The notes beneath the pieces were generated by a model that saw only the letters and a program-made list of their open reading frames with translations, made no database searches and was not told the DNA's origin. From Chrysomallon squamiferum (Eukaryota; Mollusca; Gastropoda; Neomphalida; Peltospiridae), in the NCBI GenBank assembly GCA_012295275.1, contig CM022674.1, positions 846,264 to 905,610 of the forward strand: a DNA stretch of 59,347 bases, written 5' to 3'. A program made the position numbers and the translations under genes. Positions 1 through 34,794 of the stretch are shown one piece after another. The stretch's first letter is position 1. The number at the start of each line of letters is the position of its first letter.

Positions 1-6961
<6,961 letters not shown>

Positions 6962-7127
6962 CTGATCTAGCTAGGGTAATAAAAACTAGTCTGTCTCTTC
7001 AAACTGGCCCCGTTCTTCACCGCAAACTGTTTGAATCGATAGAGAACTAATAGTAATTCTATCAGATTAAACAAAATTAACATCAGATAAACCATTCAAC
7101 CAACTTTTGAAAAAATATTCTTTTCTT

Positions 7128-7145
7128 TATTATTATTATTATTAT

Positions 7146-7191
<46 letters not shown>

Positions 7192-7291
7192 TCTTGTTCT
7201 TCATCATCTTAATCATCATCAACATTGTTATTATTATACTGTTGTTGTTCTTCTTCTTCTTCTTTTTCTTCTTCTTCTTCTTCTTCTTCTT

Positions 7292-7356
<65 letters not shown>

Positions 7357-7362
7357 TACTAT
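7128..7362. repeat. Compound ATT/AGT/TTC trinucleotide tract upstream of gene A
   Basis: Successive ATT, AGT, TTC and ATT runs start about 170 bases upstream of E1. The other copies have ATT-type tracts in the same place (18100, 26390-26480, 34768, 50610 and 53240). Confidence 0.95.
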
Positions 7363-9281
7363 TTAAGCTGGTCATTTCTAACTCATAAACATTTCCTTTC
7401 CGTTACAGAACAACAGATATTTTTTTTTTTTCGAACCGAAAACTAATAAACAATTTTACATCAGTTTCATCTATCTGTTTTAAAAGAGAGAAAAATTTCC
7501 GATCGTTAAGTGAGGTGTCGTTAAGCGGGAGACTAATTTATATAGGATTGAGTTTGAAATCAGTGGTTACATTCTCGCTGATTAAATTTGACATAAAATG
7601 AAGTTAAACAAGAAGAAATAAAACACCAATTCAGACGTAAATGATTTAACAGATTATACATATTAAGTAAACAGTAAATCATTTACAAATCAATTTACAC
7701 AAACACATTAAGAAATAATTATATGACGGTCATTGTGGGTTCATCTTTGTGGGTTTTGGTTTCATTTAAGATAATGTATTTTGTTTCTAAAGTTATTGTC
7801 TTCCGTTTCTTTTTATAATCAGCATTTGCCGGTATACTGTTATTCGTTTTGATATATTGGAAGGGTAAATTAAAAACGAGTTTAAGTCTAAATCGAAGCA
7901 GAAGACAAAAGAGAATCAGAATATCAGATGCACGTATGACGTGTCCACTGATCAACAGAGCTGAGAGAAGCTCGTGAATGAACGAAAAGCGAACGAAAAC
8001 GGACTTCAACACATGCATTGTACCCACTTGTACCATTTATTTCCAACACTTAACTATTAAATTTATTTAATTTTGTAAAAAAAAAAAAATGAACCACTGA
8101 ACCATAAATTTAGCCTTTCGCCAATAATAATAAATTCTACCAGATGGGATATCGTAAGCCATTTCAAACAGACACAAATACGCATGTATTCAATAGCACA
8201 CACATACATACACACACACAAACAAGCACTCACAAAGCACTAATGAAGAAAAACTGGCATACACTGGAACATTGGGTATAACACAAACATACACAGATGT
8301 GTTATAATATTTACATATGTGTGTCTGTACACAGATGTGTTGGCATGTGTATACGTGTCTGTGTGTGTCTGTATATGTGGATATGTTTATCTATATGTGT
8401 ATGTGCGTCCGTATCTATATGTCAGTCAGAACAATAAATTGTGAAATATCTAATGAATGTTTGTACATATAAAATATTCAATACTTCTAATCATGATTCA
8501 ATTTCTTTCTAAGTCCATTTAAATTTAAAATCATCAGTAAAATAAAATCATTAAAAAATATGTGTCAAATTAAAATCTACTCACTAAAATCCAGAAAACT
8601 TTAAAAATCTACTTGTAGAACCAAACTATTAGGTAGAAATCCACTTATTAAAATCCAGAAAATGTTTAAAAAATCTACTTTTGTACACAATATATTAATA
8701 ATCCATGCCAGATTAAAATCGACTTTTAAAAACAAACTATTGAAAATCCAGGTCTGTTTAAAATCTGAATGTTACAGATGTCTGTAACAGGTGTGACAAA
8801 TATTCAAAAATAGTTTTCAAAACCATTGGTGCATGCAGAATTTAGCTGCATTTGTCACCGTAGGCGTGTGTGTGTGTGTGTGTGTGTGTTGTCTGTATGT
8901 GGGTGTTGTCTGTGTGTGTGTGTGTGTGTGTTGTCTGAATGCTTGGATTCATTTATGTATATATACACCTATATGTGTACTATGTTGTCTATTATTTAAG
9001 ATATTGCTAAATTTATTTAATTTATCTCGATAGAAATAATTTAAAAATAATAATAATAAATATAAATAAATAAATAAATAAAATCTGCAAAATAAAAAAG
9101 TATATTATACTCAGTTATATGATATTCAGTTATTAGTCACGTTTGTCTTTGTAACTTTGTCTTCTTGACTGTATGAATGCATAAAAGATTCACTCATGCA
9201 ATAAACAGAAATTCTCAAGTCCTGGTGGATAATAAGCGTATAACTAATGGGAGGTAATCGATAATATACGAGATACGCAAA

Positions 9282-9325
9282 TCGTGATTTGACGACAGAT
9301 GTGACGAATATCCCATTACTGCCAT
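9282..9325 (-). pseudogene. Relic exon 1 upstream of gene A
   Basis: The start region is clear (codons for MAVMG in the usual context, followed upstream by the conserved leader sequence TCTAGTTACATGAG). The rest has changed and the GTAAGT donor is gone. It lies 2.3 kb upstream of the working E1 of gene A. Confidence 0.55.
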
Positions 9326-9370
9326 CTCATGTAACTAGAGTAATGTGTGACAAAGCAAAAACAAGTCTAC

Positions 9371-9560
9371 TGATGTTGTTGTTTTTATTTATGTTCATTG
9401 TGAGTATCGGTGTGGTGCACTGAATAAAGATTGTAAATATGTTCAAATAAAATTGTCTGTAAATTTCGTCCCTCTGAAGAGGGGGCACCTGTCTTGTAGG
9501 GACACCCATCGGGTCGAGAAAAAGAGTCCCTGCATGAATGGGAAAATTATTTCTAATGTG
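9371..9560 (-). repeat. Leader-associated dispersed repeat, relic upstream of gene A
   Basis: Shares GTGAGTATCGGTGTGGTGCA and GGGACACCCATCGGGTCGAG with the 26487 copy; its end has diverged. The same copy recurs at 27783-27972 through segmental duplication. Confidence 0.6.
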
Positions 9561-9606
9561 CACCATCGTCTGATTGATTTATTTATTTACTTATTTATTT
9601 GTCTAT

Positions 9607-9649
<43 letters not shown>

Positions 9650-10215
9650 TTTGTTTGTTTGTTTGTTTATTTAATTATGTACTTTAATTTTATTTTCGAT
9701 GTAATCATTTTATTTTTATTCCCTTTGTTTTTTTTTATTATTATTTTTTTTTTTTTCAAGCTAATCGTAAGTAAATATTTTCAACTAATCAAAAGTAAAT
9801 AAAGTAAATAAATAAATAAACAAACAAACAAACAAATAAATAAATAAATAATAAGAATCATCATCATGTTTATCGTAAATGTAATCAAAGTCATAATACT
9901 CATAATCATAATCATAATAAAAACAATGAAGAATTTGCCATTCAAAATTACGTTTTAATCCAAGTTATAGAATATTAACAGGAAATAAAATACTTACGTT
10001 ATAAAACTTCTGTTTTTAGATTCCTCGACACATTCGATCATTTAGGTTTCCTCTGATACCTGTGTTTCACAATCTTTGTTCTGTTGGTTTCCTTTTTTTT
10101 TTTTCATTTCAGTTTTATCTTGATTTTGAATTTACAAGAGTCACAGATGGCAGACAATAATGACAAACAAAAATATCGATTTCGTGTAATTTTCATGCGA
10201 CTGAACCTTAAAGAA

Positions 10216-10253
<38 letters not shown>

Positions 10254-10417
10254 TATTATTTTTTTTTTTTTGTGGGTTGTATTACAAATGTTCGTGTGAT
10301 ACTGGCCGTTTTCATCCGCCTGAATTTGACTGTTACTATGGTGTGAAATACTATTTTTATTACATCTATTTTTTGCTGGAAATCTGGCACTGACAAGTAT
10401 GTAGCTTAGGATTTTTA

Positions 10418-10535
<118 letters not shown>

Positions 10536-10559
10536 GTTTTGTATTTCAAGCATCCACGT

Positions 10560-10742
10560 TCCATAGATACATACATACATTAAGACATACAAACATATAT
10601 ACATACCTACATACCCACCAATCTGTATTCATGCATACAAACAAACATACATACATACATAATACATATACATAATACATACATACATACATAATACATA
10701 CAAACATATATACATACATACATACATACATACATACACACA
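10560..10742. repeat. (CATA)n tract just beyond the gene B stop
   Basis: An interrupted CATA tetranucleotide, probably within the 3' UTR as (TATG)n. Confidence 0.95.
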
Positions 10743-10782
10743 AAAATATTAATAAGAACATTTTGTTTCCATTTTTTAATCT

Positions 10783-17918
<7,136 letters not shown>

Positions 17919-18094
17919 CTGGTCTAGCTAGAGTTATATGTGTGACAATAACAACTAGTCTGTCTCTTCAAACTGGTCCCGTTCTTCACCGCAAACTGTT
18001 TGAATCGATATAGATCAAATAATAATTCTATTAGATTAAACAAAATTGACATCAGATAAACCATTGAACCAACTTTTGATAAAATATTCTTTTC

Positions 18095-18132
<38 letters not shown>

Positions 18133-18686
18133 TTCATTTTTGATACTATACTTATTGATGTATGTTGTGAGTACCTATGTGGTGAATGTGAACAGAGATT
18201 GTAAATATGTTAAAATAATATTTGTGTAAATCTTGTCTCTCTGGTGAAGGGTTATCTGCTTCCCACGAAGCAAGCCGTTCGTCATTTCTGAGTGCATCTA
18301 GTTTTGGCTGGAAATCTGGCACTGAAAAGTATGTAGTTTAGAAATTTTAACCCTGTCTGTTTCTCTCTGATTCTCTCTCTCTGTCTGTCTCTCAGACTCT
18401 CTCTGTATCTCTCTGTTTTTCTCTGAGTCTGTCTCTTTACCTCTATCTCTGTCTGTTTCTCTTTGATTCTCTATCCATTTCTAAATATCTGTCTCTCTCT
18501 CTCTATCTCCCTGTCTGTCTGTCTCTCTGTATCTCTGTCTTTCTGTCTGTCTCTCTGTGGTTTTTTCTCTTCCTTTCTTACTTACTGTACAACCTAACCT
18601 TCTTCCTTGTATCCTTCTTTCTATCTATGTACACCGTAGACACCCAAACTCGCTCTGTATCTTTTGTATTTCAAGCATCCACGTCC

Positions 18687-18900
18687 CATACATACATACA
18701 TACATAATAGATAATACATACATACATACATACATATATACATACATACATAAATACACACATACATACATATATACATACATTAAGACATACAAACATA
18801 TATACATACCTACATACCCACCAACCTATATACATGCATACATACTTACATACATACATACATACATAATAGATAATACATACATACATACATAATACAT
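18687..18900. repeat. (CATA)n tract just beyond the gene C stop
   Basis: An interrupted CATA tetranucleotide that includes a duplicated ATAATAGATAATACATAC segment. Confidence 0.95.
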
Positions 18901-18973
18901 ATTAATAAAAACATTTTGATTTCCATGTTTTTAATCTTTAAAATTAGGCTCATCCTTCAAATTTGTTTTATGT

Positions 18974-26172
<7,199 letters not shown>

Positions 26173-26400
26173 GTCATCTAACTACAGTGATGTGTCTGAC
26201 ACAATAAAAACTAGTCTGTCTCTTCATACTTCTAGTCGGTTTACACAGAATTCACACACGGTCGCTTTGTTCACCGCACACTGTTTGAATCGATAGAGAA
26301 CAAATACTAATTCTATTAGATTAAACAACATTAATATCAGATAACACATTCAACAAACTATTCATACAATCTTCTTTGTCGTTATTTCATCATCATCATT

Positions 26401-26482
<82 letters not shown>

Positions 26483-26486
26483 CATT

Positions 26487-26712
26487 GTTGATGTTGTTCT
26501 TATTTATGTACGTTGTGAGTACCTATGTGGTGAATGTGAATAGAGAGTATAACTATGTTAAAATAGCATTGTCTGTAAATCTTGTCACTCTGGTGAAGGG
26601 TTATCTGACTGGTATGGACACCCATGGGATCCAGCAAAAGTGTTCCTACATCGCAGGTTTCCCCTTCATCAGAGAGACAAAGTTTACAGTGAATTTCCTT
26701 TCAATATAGTTA
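26487..26712 (-). repeat. Leader-associated dispersed repeat, gene C copy
   Basis: Landmarks on the plus strand are GTTGTTCTTATTTATGTACG, GTGAGTACCTATGTGGTGAA, GGACACCCATGGGATCCAGC and TCGCAGGTTTCCCCTTCATC. It lies 0.3 kb upstream of E1. Related copies occur upstream of most exon-1 blocks. I do not recognise the family. Confidence 0.65.
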
Positions 26713-26809
26713 CAATGAAGATCCACTGTAGGAATTTAAGTTCCATATAAACAAAAAAAGAAATTTTTGTAACCAAATAAAAAAAATTAAAAAAAATATA
26801 TGTGTCTAT

Positions 26810-27312
26810 GTGTGTCCGTGTCTATATGTCAGTCTTAAAGAACATGAAAAATTGAAATATCTAATGAATGTGTGTAGATGTAAAATATTCAAACTTCTAA
26901 TCATGATTCCAGTTCTTTCTAAGTCCATTTAAATTTAAAATCATCAGTATAATAGAATCATAAAAAAATATGTGTCAAATTAAAATCTCCTGTTTAATAT
27001 CCAGAACATTTTAAAAATCTACTTGTAGAACCAAACTGTTAGTTAGAAATCCACTTATTAAAATCCAGATAATGTTAAAAAATCTACTTTTGTACACAAT
27101 ATATTAATAATCCATGCCAGATTAAAATCGACTTTTAAAAACAAACTATTGAAAATCCAGGTCTGTTTAAAATCTGAATGTTACAGATATCTGTAACAGG
27201 TGTGAAAAATATTCAAAAATAGTTTTCAAAACCATTGGTGCATGCAGAATTTAGCTGCATTTGTCACCGTAGGCGTGTGTGTGTGTGTGTGTGTGTGTCT
27301 GTATGTGGGTGT

Positions 27313-27343
<31 letters not shown>

Positions 27344-28018
27344 TGTCTGAATGCTTGGATTCATTTATGTATATATACACCTATATGTGTACTATGTTGT
27401 CTATTATTTAAGATATTGCTAAATTTATTTAATTTATCTCGATAGAAATAATTTAAAAATAATAATAATAAATATAAATAAATAAATAAATAAAATCTGC
27501 AAAATAAAAAAGTATATTATACTCAGTTATATGATATTCAGTTATTAGTCACGTTTGTCTTTGTAACTTTGTCTTCTTGACTGTATGAATGCATAAAAGA
27601 TTCACTCATGCAATAAACAGAAATTCTCAAGTCCTGGTGGATAATAAGCGTATAACTAATGGGAGGTAATCGATAATATACGAGATACGTAAATCGTGAT
27701 TTGACGACAGATGTGACGAATATCCCATTACTGCCATCTCATGTAACTAGAGTAATGTGTGACAAAGCAAAAACAAGTCTACTGATGTTGTTGTTTTTAT
27801 TTATGTTCATTGTGAGTATCGGTGTGGTGCACTGAATAAAGATTGTAAATATGTTCAAATAAAATTGTCTGTAAATTTCGTCCCTCTGAAGAGGGGGCAC
27901 CTGTCTTGTAGGGACACCCATCGGGTCGAGAAAAAGAGTCCCTGCATGAATGGGAAAATTATTTCTACTGTGCACCATCGTCTGATTGATTTATTTATTT
28001 ACTTATTTATTTGTCTAT

Positions 28019-28073
<55 letters not shown>

Positions 28074-28757
28074 GTTTGTTTGTTTGTTTATTTAATTATG
28101 TACTTTAATTTTATTTTCGATGTAATCATTTTATTTTTATTCCCTTTGTTTTTTTTTTTTTATTATTATTTTTTTTTTTTTTCAAGCTAATCGTAAGTAA
28201 ATATTTTCAACTAATCAAAAGTAAATAAAGTAAATAAATAAATAAATAAATAAATAAACAAACAAACAAACAAATAAATAAATAAATAATAAGAATCATC
28301 ATCATGTTTATCGTAAATGTAATCAAAGTCATAATACTCATAATCATAATCATAATAAAAACAATGAAGAATTTGCCATTCAAAATTACGTTTTAATCCA
28401 AGTTATAGAATATTAACAGGAAATAAAATACTTACGTTATAAAACTTCTGTTTTTAGATTCCTCGACACATTCGATCATTTAGGTTTCCTCTGATACCTG
28501 TGTTTCACAATCTTTGTTCTGTTGGTTTCCTTTTTTTTTTTCATTTCAGTTTTATCTTGATTTTGAATTTACAAGAGTCACAGATGGCAGACAATAATGA
28601 CAAACAAAAATATCGATTTCGTGTAATTTTCATGCGACTGAACCTTAAAGAATCTTTTTTTTATTTTTTTTTTTATTTTTTTATTTTTTTTTTTATTTTT
28701 TTTTTTTTTTTGGGTTGTATTACAAATGTTCGTGTGATACTGGCCGTTTTTCCAATT
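26810..28757. repeat. Segmental duplication between genes C and D (matches 8400-10306)
   Basis: Second copy of the 1.9-kb block. Its poly-T tract is interrupted by regular A residues, unlike the purer tract at 10220-10271. Confidence 0.85.
27694..27737 (-). pseudogene. Relic exon 1 upstream of gene C
   Basis: This is nearly identical to the relic at 9282-9325 because both belong to the same 1.9-kb duplicated block. The MAVMG codons are kept and the donor is lost. It lies 1.5 kb upstream of the working E1 of gene C. Confidence 0.55.
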
Positions 28758-28913
28758 GCAAGTCCTTTTAACTCAGTCATTCTGCCTAATGACTACAGGT
28801 CTGTTTCAGACATTTCCCGTAATTCATGGGTCTTGGATTTTAGGCTAAACGCCTAAACATTTCAGGAATAAGCCAGATGACTAGTTTGACATATGGAATG
28901 TAACACACACACA

Positions 28914-28973
<60 letters not shown>

Positions 28974-29515
28974 ATTATTAATTACGAGGTCGGTTTCCTT
29001 TGCATATGAATAGAATGCTATGTTCAGAAAAAAGATGCAGACGTCTGTCTACTTAGACTCGTGTCTGATGTTTTCGTTGGTGCTTTAATTTCGCATATTC
29101 CTTTATTTCCGTTATTTATATATGCATTTTTTTTTTTTTTTTTTATTATAAGGGTGCTTCCCTGGCGTATGAATACAGTACTATGTTTATAAGAAAATTG
29201 TAAACGTCTATGTACTTTGTCTCGTATTTGGTGTTTTCGTTAGTGTTTTGATTCCGCATTTTCCATTATTTCCCTTATTTGTATATACAATTTTCAATTA
29301 TTAAACACCACCCATCCACACCCTCAGTACAAATAATCAGAACTCGTGTCTTGCATCGATCTCAGGTGTCAGTTTGACAAAGAAAACCCAGCGTCTGTTT
29401 TACTGCAAATATTTTACACTCGAACATTTCACCAAATTTACGAAAAGATCTTATTTTTTTTTCTTAAAGCAAAACTGATTTTAAGAATTTATTTTCTATT
29501 ATTAATACATACGTT

Positions 29516-29526
29516 TGTGTATATGT

Positions 29527-29567
<41 letters not shown>

Positions 29568-29592
29568 CGTGCGTGTGCCTGTGTGTGTGTGT
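29516..29592. repeat. (TG)n tract at the gene D stop
   Basis: TG with GCGT variants directly adjoins the D stop codon, in place of the CATA tract seen next to the other copies. The switch coincides with unrelated 3' flanking sequence. Confidence 0.95.
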
Positions 29593-31483
29593 TATTTCCC
29601 TTCTGGCTCTCTTCTTACAAAATGGTATTTTCCAACACTAACAGAAAACGTTTCTACGTGTTCTCTGAACAGTTTAACAAGTATCAGAGTTATCGCCGCT
29701 TGATCAAACCTGTGACATTTGCTGTATTTTCTAATACCTGTGTTACAGTGAAGTTCTCTGTTGTCATAATAGGTGCACATACATTTGGGATCTATAGCAC
29801 ACGCCCACCACGTCTTCACGACAACGTCTTTGATAAACGGCTCGTTGTACATCATTACCATCGTAGCTTCAAACTCGTGATACGCAGAATATTCGCAGGC
29901 GTCGTCGCCGAAGTAGTCAAGCATAGTTTTAGACGTGTGATCTGCAATAGAGGATCCCCCTATTCCTAGCAAGATTCCAGAAGATTTGATGTTGTCAAAC
30001 AGAGGTTGGAGGTTGACTGGTTTGAAACGGATTGATGCATCAGTCCAGATTAACAGTTCGCTGTGTGGAAGAACAGCCTGCAATGTCAACATAAATTAAA
30101 TTAGTTAAACTTAAAATGCATCTCTGCCTTTAAGAAAAACAGATCTAACAAAATTATCTATACTTCCATGTTTTTTTCTGTTTTATTTTATTTTATTATT
30201 ATTTTTTTTTTTTTGTCAATGTGTCATCCCATACAACAAAGTTTGATGATAAAACTGCGTTGTACAAAACATCTCAACATCTCAAAATTCACTCTAGATT
30301 CGTGACGTGGCCTGCTACAACAACAACAACTACTACTACTGTTGCAACTGTTACCACTACTGTTACTATCACAACAACCACAATTACACCATTATTGCTA
30401 TTATTACAAGTATCAGTACTAATAATGCTACTACAGCTTCAATTGTACCATTATTACTAGTGCTACTAGTAGAAATACTGTAACTACTACTTATTACACT
30501 AATAAAAGTGCAGCTGTTATTTGTTCAACTACTAATATTTCGGCTACTACTGCTTCTACTACTACAATTACTGTCATCACAATTGTTATTACTAATAGAA
30601 TTGCTAATAATAATAATAATAATAACAATAATAATTCTTGTACTAATAAGAGGTAGTAGTAGTAGTAGTAGAAGTAGTATCACTGTTAATGCACTGATTA
30701 ATTAACAGTAATTGTTACCTGAATTATTATTACTTTCCAGGTGTACCCTTTAAGAAATCTAAATCTCTTCGGCAAAAGATCAAAGGGAAATGACCTGAAT
30801 TCACATCTGCATTTTTCTATGATCTGAAATTAACATTTAGAAAATTAAAATCTGTTAGCGAGGGCAGTGTTAGATTTATTCATCATCAAATTGTTTTCTG
30901 AGGATGGTAAATTGATTGTTTTATGTCGTTCCCTTTTCTTGCTTTTTCTTTTCCTCTCTTTTAGAATAAATAAATAAAAGAATAAAAATAATCTGAATTC
31001 ATAACAGTAGACACAGTAATGTAATATGTACGCACACACCCACATATATGCAGACTCGAGAAAAAGGTGCAAACACATATATTTAGTTTTTAGTAGGCAA
31101 TCACACTTTCATATCAGGAGATGTAGTTAATTTAAACTGTTTACTCTAAATACGGTTTTATTTGTACAGACCAGTGATTACTTATTGAACCTACTCTGTA
31201 CGTTTTCACTTACTCGATTTTAACTGAAACTCTGTAGAACCTGCTAATAAACACTGTCAAATACGTGCAGTATTTATTTATTTATTTATTTACTTATTTT
31301 GTTCATTTATTTTTGTATATATATATATTCACTCTTAAAAGCAACATTCTGAAGGGATCTGGACTTGCCTGTCTACACGATCTTTATATAACAGTGTATT
31401 CCCTATTTATTTATTTATTAATTTATTTATTAAGTTAGTTAGTTACTTTCTTATTTATTCATATACTTATTTATTTATTTATT

Positions 31484-31557
<74 letters not shown>

Positions 31558-32014
31558 GTTAGTTAAATGAGTCTTCACCTTCTTCTTCTCCTCTGGTTTT
31601 AATCCCAAGTCGTAGAAATAAAAAGTAAAATTTTTCAGCTTAGGAAACACAATTTCACGTAGATTCTTGATCAGTGCCAGAGATTCCTTGAAGTGATTGG
31701 AAGAAGCAGCTGTCACGAAAGTCACTTTACTAACATTCTTGTAAGGTCCGAAAGCGACTGAAAGTCTCTCAGAAACGTCCTTGACCCTGGTTAGAGGTGT
31801 AAGCACACTGAGTAAATTTTCGTCACTAGAAGGTGGAGGGAAAGATGAATTGCAGGCCGTGTCCACACATCTGACATCTGTTTGTATAAACAGATACATT
31901 AATGAAAAGCTTGGAAACAAAATACATAGGAAGCATATTAGTTATTTTTTTCCCTATTATTTTGTATTATTATAATTCATAATCTCTACAGTCTCCCTCT
32001 CTCTATTTATCTCT

Positions 32015-32108
<94 letters not shown>

Positions 32109-32550
32109 AAGAATAAATAACTTACTGGCTTCAACACCTTTCCAGCAAGACTTTACTTCTTGAAGTTTTTTCCACACTTTGTGTAGTTTGACATCTTAAA
32201 CATAAAATACGACACGTAGACACAAATATAAACGTATTTTCTGTAATTGGACACCTTAAAGATAAAATACGATAGGATATACAGAGATATCACTGATTGG
32301 TCAAATTGAGACCTATACTGAAATTTGTCAAACTGAAAATATACTTATACTGGAAAATCATATTCCATGTAATGATTTTTATCGTTTCATCGAAAAATTT
32401 CGATATTTATATAGATGTAGGTGTGTACCTATGTACATTGCATTACATGAATTACATGTAAACTAAGAAGTCACTAATATTAGTTACGACAACAACAACA
32501 ACAATAATAATGATAATTTAATCAATAATAATAATAATAACAGCAATAAC

Positions 32551-32583
<33 letters not shown>

Positions 32584-33897
32584 CATAATAACAATAATAA
32601 TGAGAATGATAATAATAAAGATAATGTATATAATCTAGAAAGAAGTTTAAACATCTTCACCTTCTACTTTGGCTTTGTACATCTTTTTATAAATTTCTAA
32701 ATTGAGGCTGATCGGCTTGGAGTAAACCAAATCTTTCTCTACAAGAACAAAAATTAATTGATGAATGTCTTTAATCAGTTTTATTTTTCAATTAATTCTC
32801 TGTATGAGTTTTTCCTGAACGAAAAAAGAAAGAAACAAAGAAACAAAGAAGAAAACAAAAACAAAACGAAAGCAGATATAAAAAACAAACAATTTTTCAT
32901 TGTGTTTAGGTATCTGAATAAGTGAGCATATTCTGTGTATGCCTACATACCTATCCTGTTAATTTATGCATATATATTTAGAAGTTGGATATAAATATTA
33001 ATAAACATTCTACCTTCATTTAGAGTCGTTTTCTTTGAACTGAAAAATAGAGTGTCCATCCTGTTTAGAAATGAGTTTAATGAATAAGTTCCTGAAATGA
33101 AGTAAAGTTTAAAATATTAAAATCATTGAATCTATACTGAAGACATCGAAACCAAGAAAAGATGATGATGATGATGATGATGATGATGATAATAATAATA
33201 ATGTTTATTTTATGTTAATGTTTTTTAATTATTTCATTTAGTTATTTTTTTCCAGTAGAAGACACCAAGACAGAAATATTACTTACTGACTAGATAGTGA
33301 TGTGTTATATTTCTGTGGTACAGTGAACTAAAGAAACTGGGACAAACATCTGGTCACTTGCGATGTTAACTTTTAGGAATTAAAGAAGAAAAAATCACCA
33401 TGGCGTTATGCAAACTGGGATTTCTTTAGCAATCGTGTGACGTCACAGAACACAAACAAATAGCAAAACAGTGACGTCAGTGAAAACAAGCAATTAATAA
33501 AACTGTGAAAGAAAGAAAGAAGAAAAAACGGAAGTAGAGACACAAGTAATTTATATTCAATAGTATCACTCAGAAAATGTTACTACCTGTGAGTAAAATT
33601 CAAGTTTTTTCTGTAAAATAATCCGAAAATAATCCACGTTTCAAATTAAACAAATAATGCAAAGTCAATGCTGACCTAAGACCTTGAAAGGCTGCTTGGA
33701 TTCGTTCGTTACTTTCTGTCATTTCGTAATCCATTCGTTCATTCATCCATTCGTTCATTCATCCATTCGTTCATTCACGATAACACTCACTGAAAAAAGT
33801 CATACCTGTATTGTTTTTAAAACTGGTTGTGAAGACGATGTACGTAACAGCCGAACAGAGAACTACTAAAATAAAGAGAAATGTCTTCCTGAAAAAA

Positions 33898-33929
<32 letters not shown>

Positions 33930-34210
33930 CAACTAAACAAATCAACTATATATATATACACACATACATGTTAACACATAATTTAACACTTAACAGAATT
34001 CATCATTGCTTTAAGTAACAAAAGGTAACATTTTTTTTGTTTCCATTACTTTTATCTTTACTGCATTTATCGAGAATAATTTTTTCTGGTGTCATATTTT
34101 ATGTCACTTTGCGTAAAAAATATCAACAATATAGCTAAAAATGTGTTGTACACTTTATATTTTAAGTGTATGTACTGTTCTTTTTATGAATATATTTGTG
34201 TGTTTATAAC

Positions 34211-34265
<55 letters not shown>

Positions 34266-34625
34266 GTATATGTATATATGTATGTGCATTTGTGTGTATA
34301 TGTAAATATATATTGCTAAATTTATTTTAATATATCTCGATCAAAAATTAAACAAAAGAAAGTATAATAAATAACTGAATAAATAAATGGATAAATACAT
34401 AAACAAGTAAATAAATAAATATATAAATAAATCAGGAAATGAATAAATAAATAATAAGAAAAGTCATGGTATACTCTGTAACATTCAGTTATTAGTCAAG
34501 TTTATCTTTCTCACTGTATCAGTGTATAGAAGATTCACTCATGCTATAAACAGTAATATTTTGCAAAAAATATTCGGACCACGAACTTACCGAGATATGG
34601 CGAGAAACTTTGAACTCAGCTGCAT
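29592..34625 (-). CDS. Gene D: DUF1647 glycosyltransferase-like protein lacking stem exon E4
   Basis: Exons in coding order are E1 34591-34625, E2 33806-33888, E3 33014-33091, E5 32661-32738, E6 32126-32194, E7 31579-31877, E8 30719-30823 and E9 29592-30077. The joined frame is 411 codons including the stop (410 residues). E1 is shorter than in the paralogues: the usual first ATG has become ATA, and translation probably starts at the equivalent of Met4 ([11 protein letters not shown]). The membrane anchor spans about residues 14-33. E3 is intact, while no trace of E4 remains between E5 and E3. The luminal domain covers about residues 115-410, with the family motifs in E7, E8 and E9. E9 is 486 nt, 6 nt longer than in B, C, E and F, and ends VRREPEGK. 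This is the most compact copy. A second exon-1-like block lies 1.6 kb further upstream. Confidence 0.77.
31489..31555. repeat. (CT)n tract after the E7 donor of gene D
   Basis: The shortest of the E7-linked tracts, about 66 bases. Confidence 0.98.
31992..32104. repeat. (CT)n tract after the E6 donor of gene D
   Basis: A CT run with a few AT or CC interruptions at its left end. Confidence 0.98.
33345..33483 (-). promoter_or_regulatory. Conserved intron-2 block of gene D with X-box-like motif and two CREs
   Basis: More diverged overall than A to C, yet both TGACGTCA palindromes are kept (33438-33445 and 33472-33479), with TTTAGCAATCG before the first. Retention of the sites in a drifting background argues for function. 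Confidence 0.5.
34217..34292. repeat. (TA)n and TATATG tract in intron 1 of gene D
   Basis: About 40 bases of TA followed by TATATG variants. Intron 1 of the other copies has TATG/TGTA-rich sequence here. Confidence 0.95.
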
Positions 34626-34794
34626 AACTGCTATCTCCTCTAACTAGAGTACTGTGTAACAAAACAAACACTGTTATCTTTCTTCTAACAGGTCACGTAG
34701 TTCACCGCAAACTGTTTGAGACGATAGAGAGCAAACATTAATTTCATTAGATTAAAGAAAATTATTATTATTATTATTATTATTATTACTTTGT

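Larger units (their letters stand above)
8400..10306. repeat. Segmental duplication between genes A and B (matches 26810-28757)
   Basis: The two stretches run in parallel with only microsatellite length changes and scattered substitutions, tightest from about 8680 on. They include (TG)n, a relic exon 1, a leader-associated repeat, (TTTA)n and a poly-T tract. Both copies end at the same point, after TGTGATACTGGCCGTTTT. The block sits upstream of gene A here and upstream of gene C in the other copy. Confidence 0.85.

Noticed and set aside
28500-28856. Open frame of 118 codons containing LNLQESQMADNNDKQKYRF
   Set aside because: It is interrupted by a poly-T tract, its copy at 10084-10299 differs in frame after that tract, and no domain is recognisable.
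29346-29969. Plus-strand open frames opposite the terminal exons (also at 10807, 18998, 42390 and 58437)
   Set aside because: They mirror the conserved minus-strand E9. The minus strand has correct splice phase, a stop at a matching position and family motifs, so the plus frames are shadows.
30845-31078. Minus-strand open frame starting [13 protein letters not shown] in intron 7 of gene D
   Set aside because: It has no counterpart open in the other copies and begins in unique AT-rich intron sequence.
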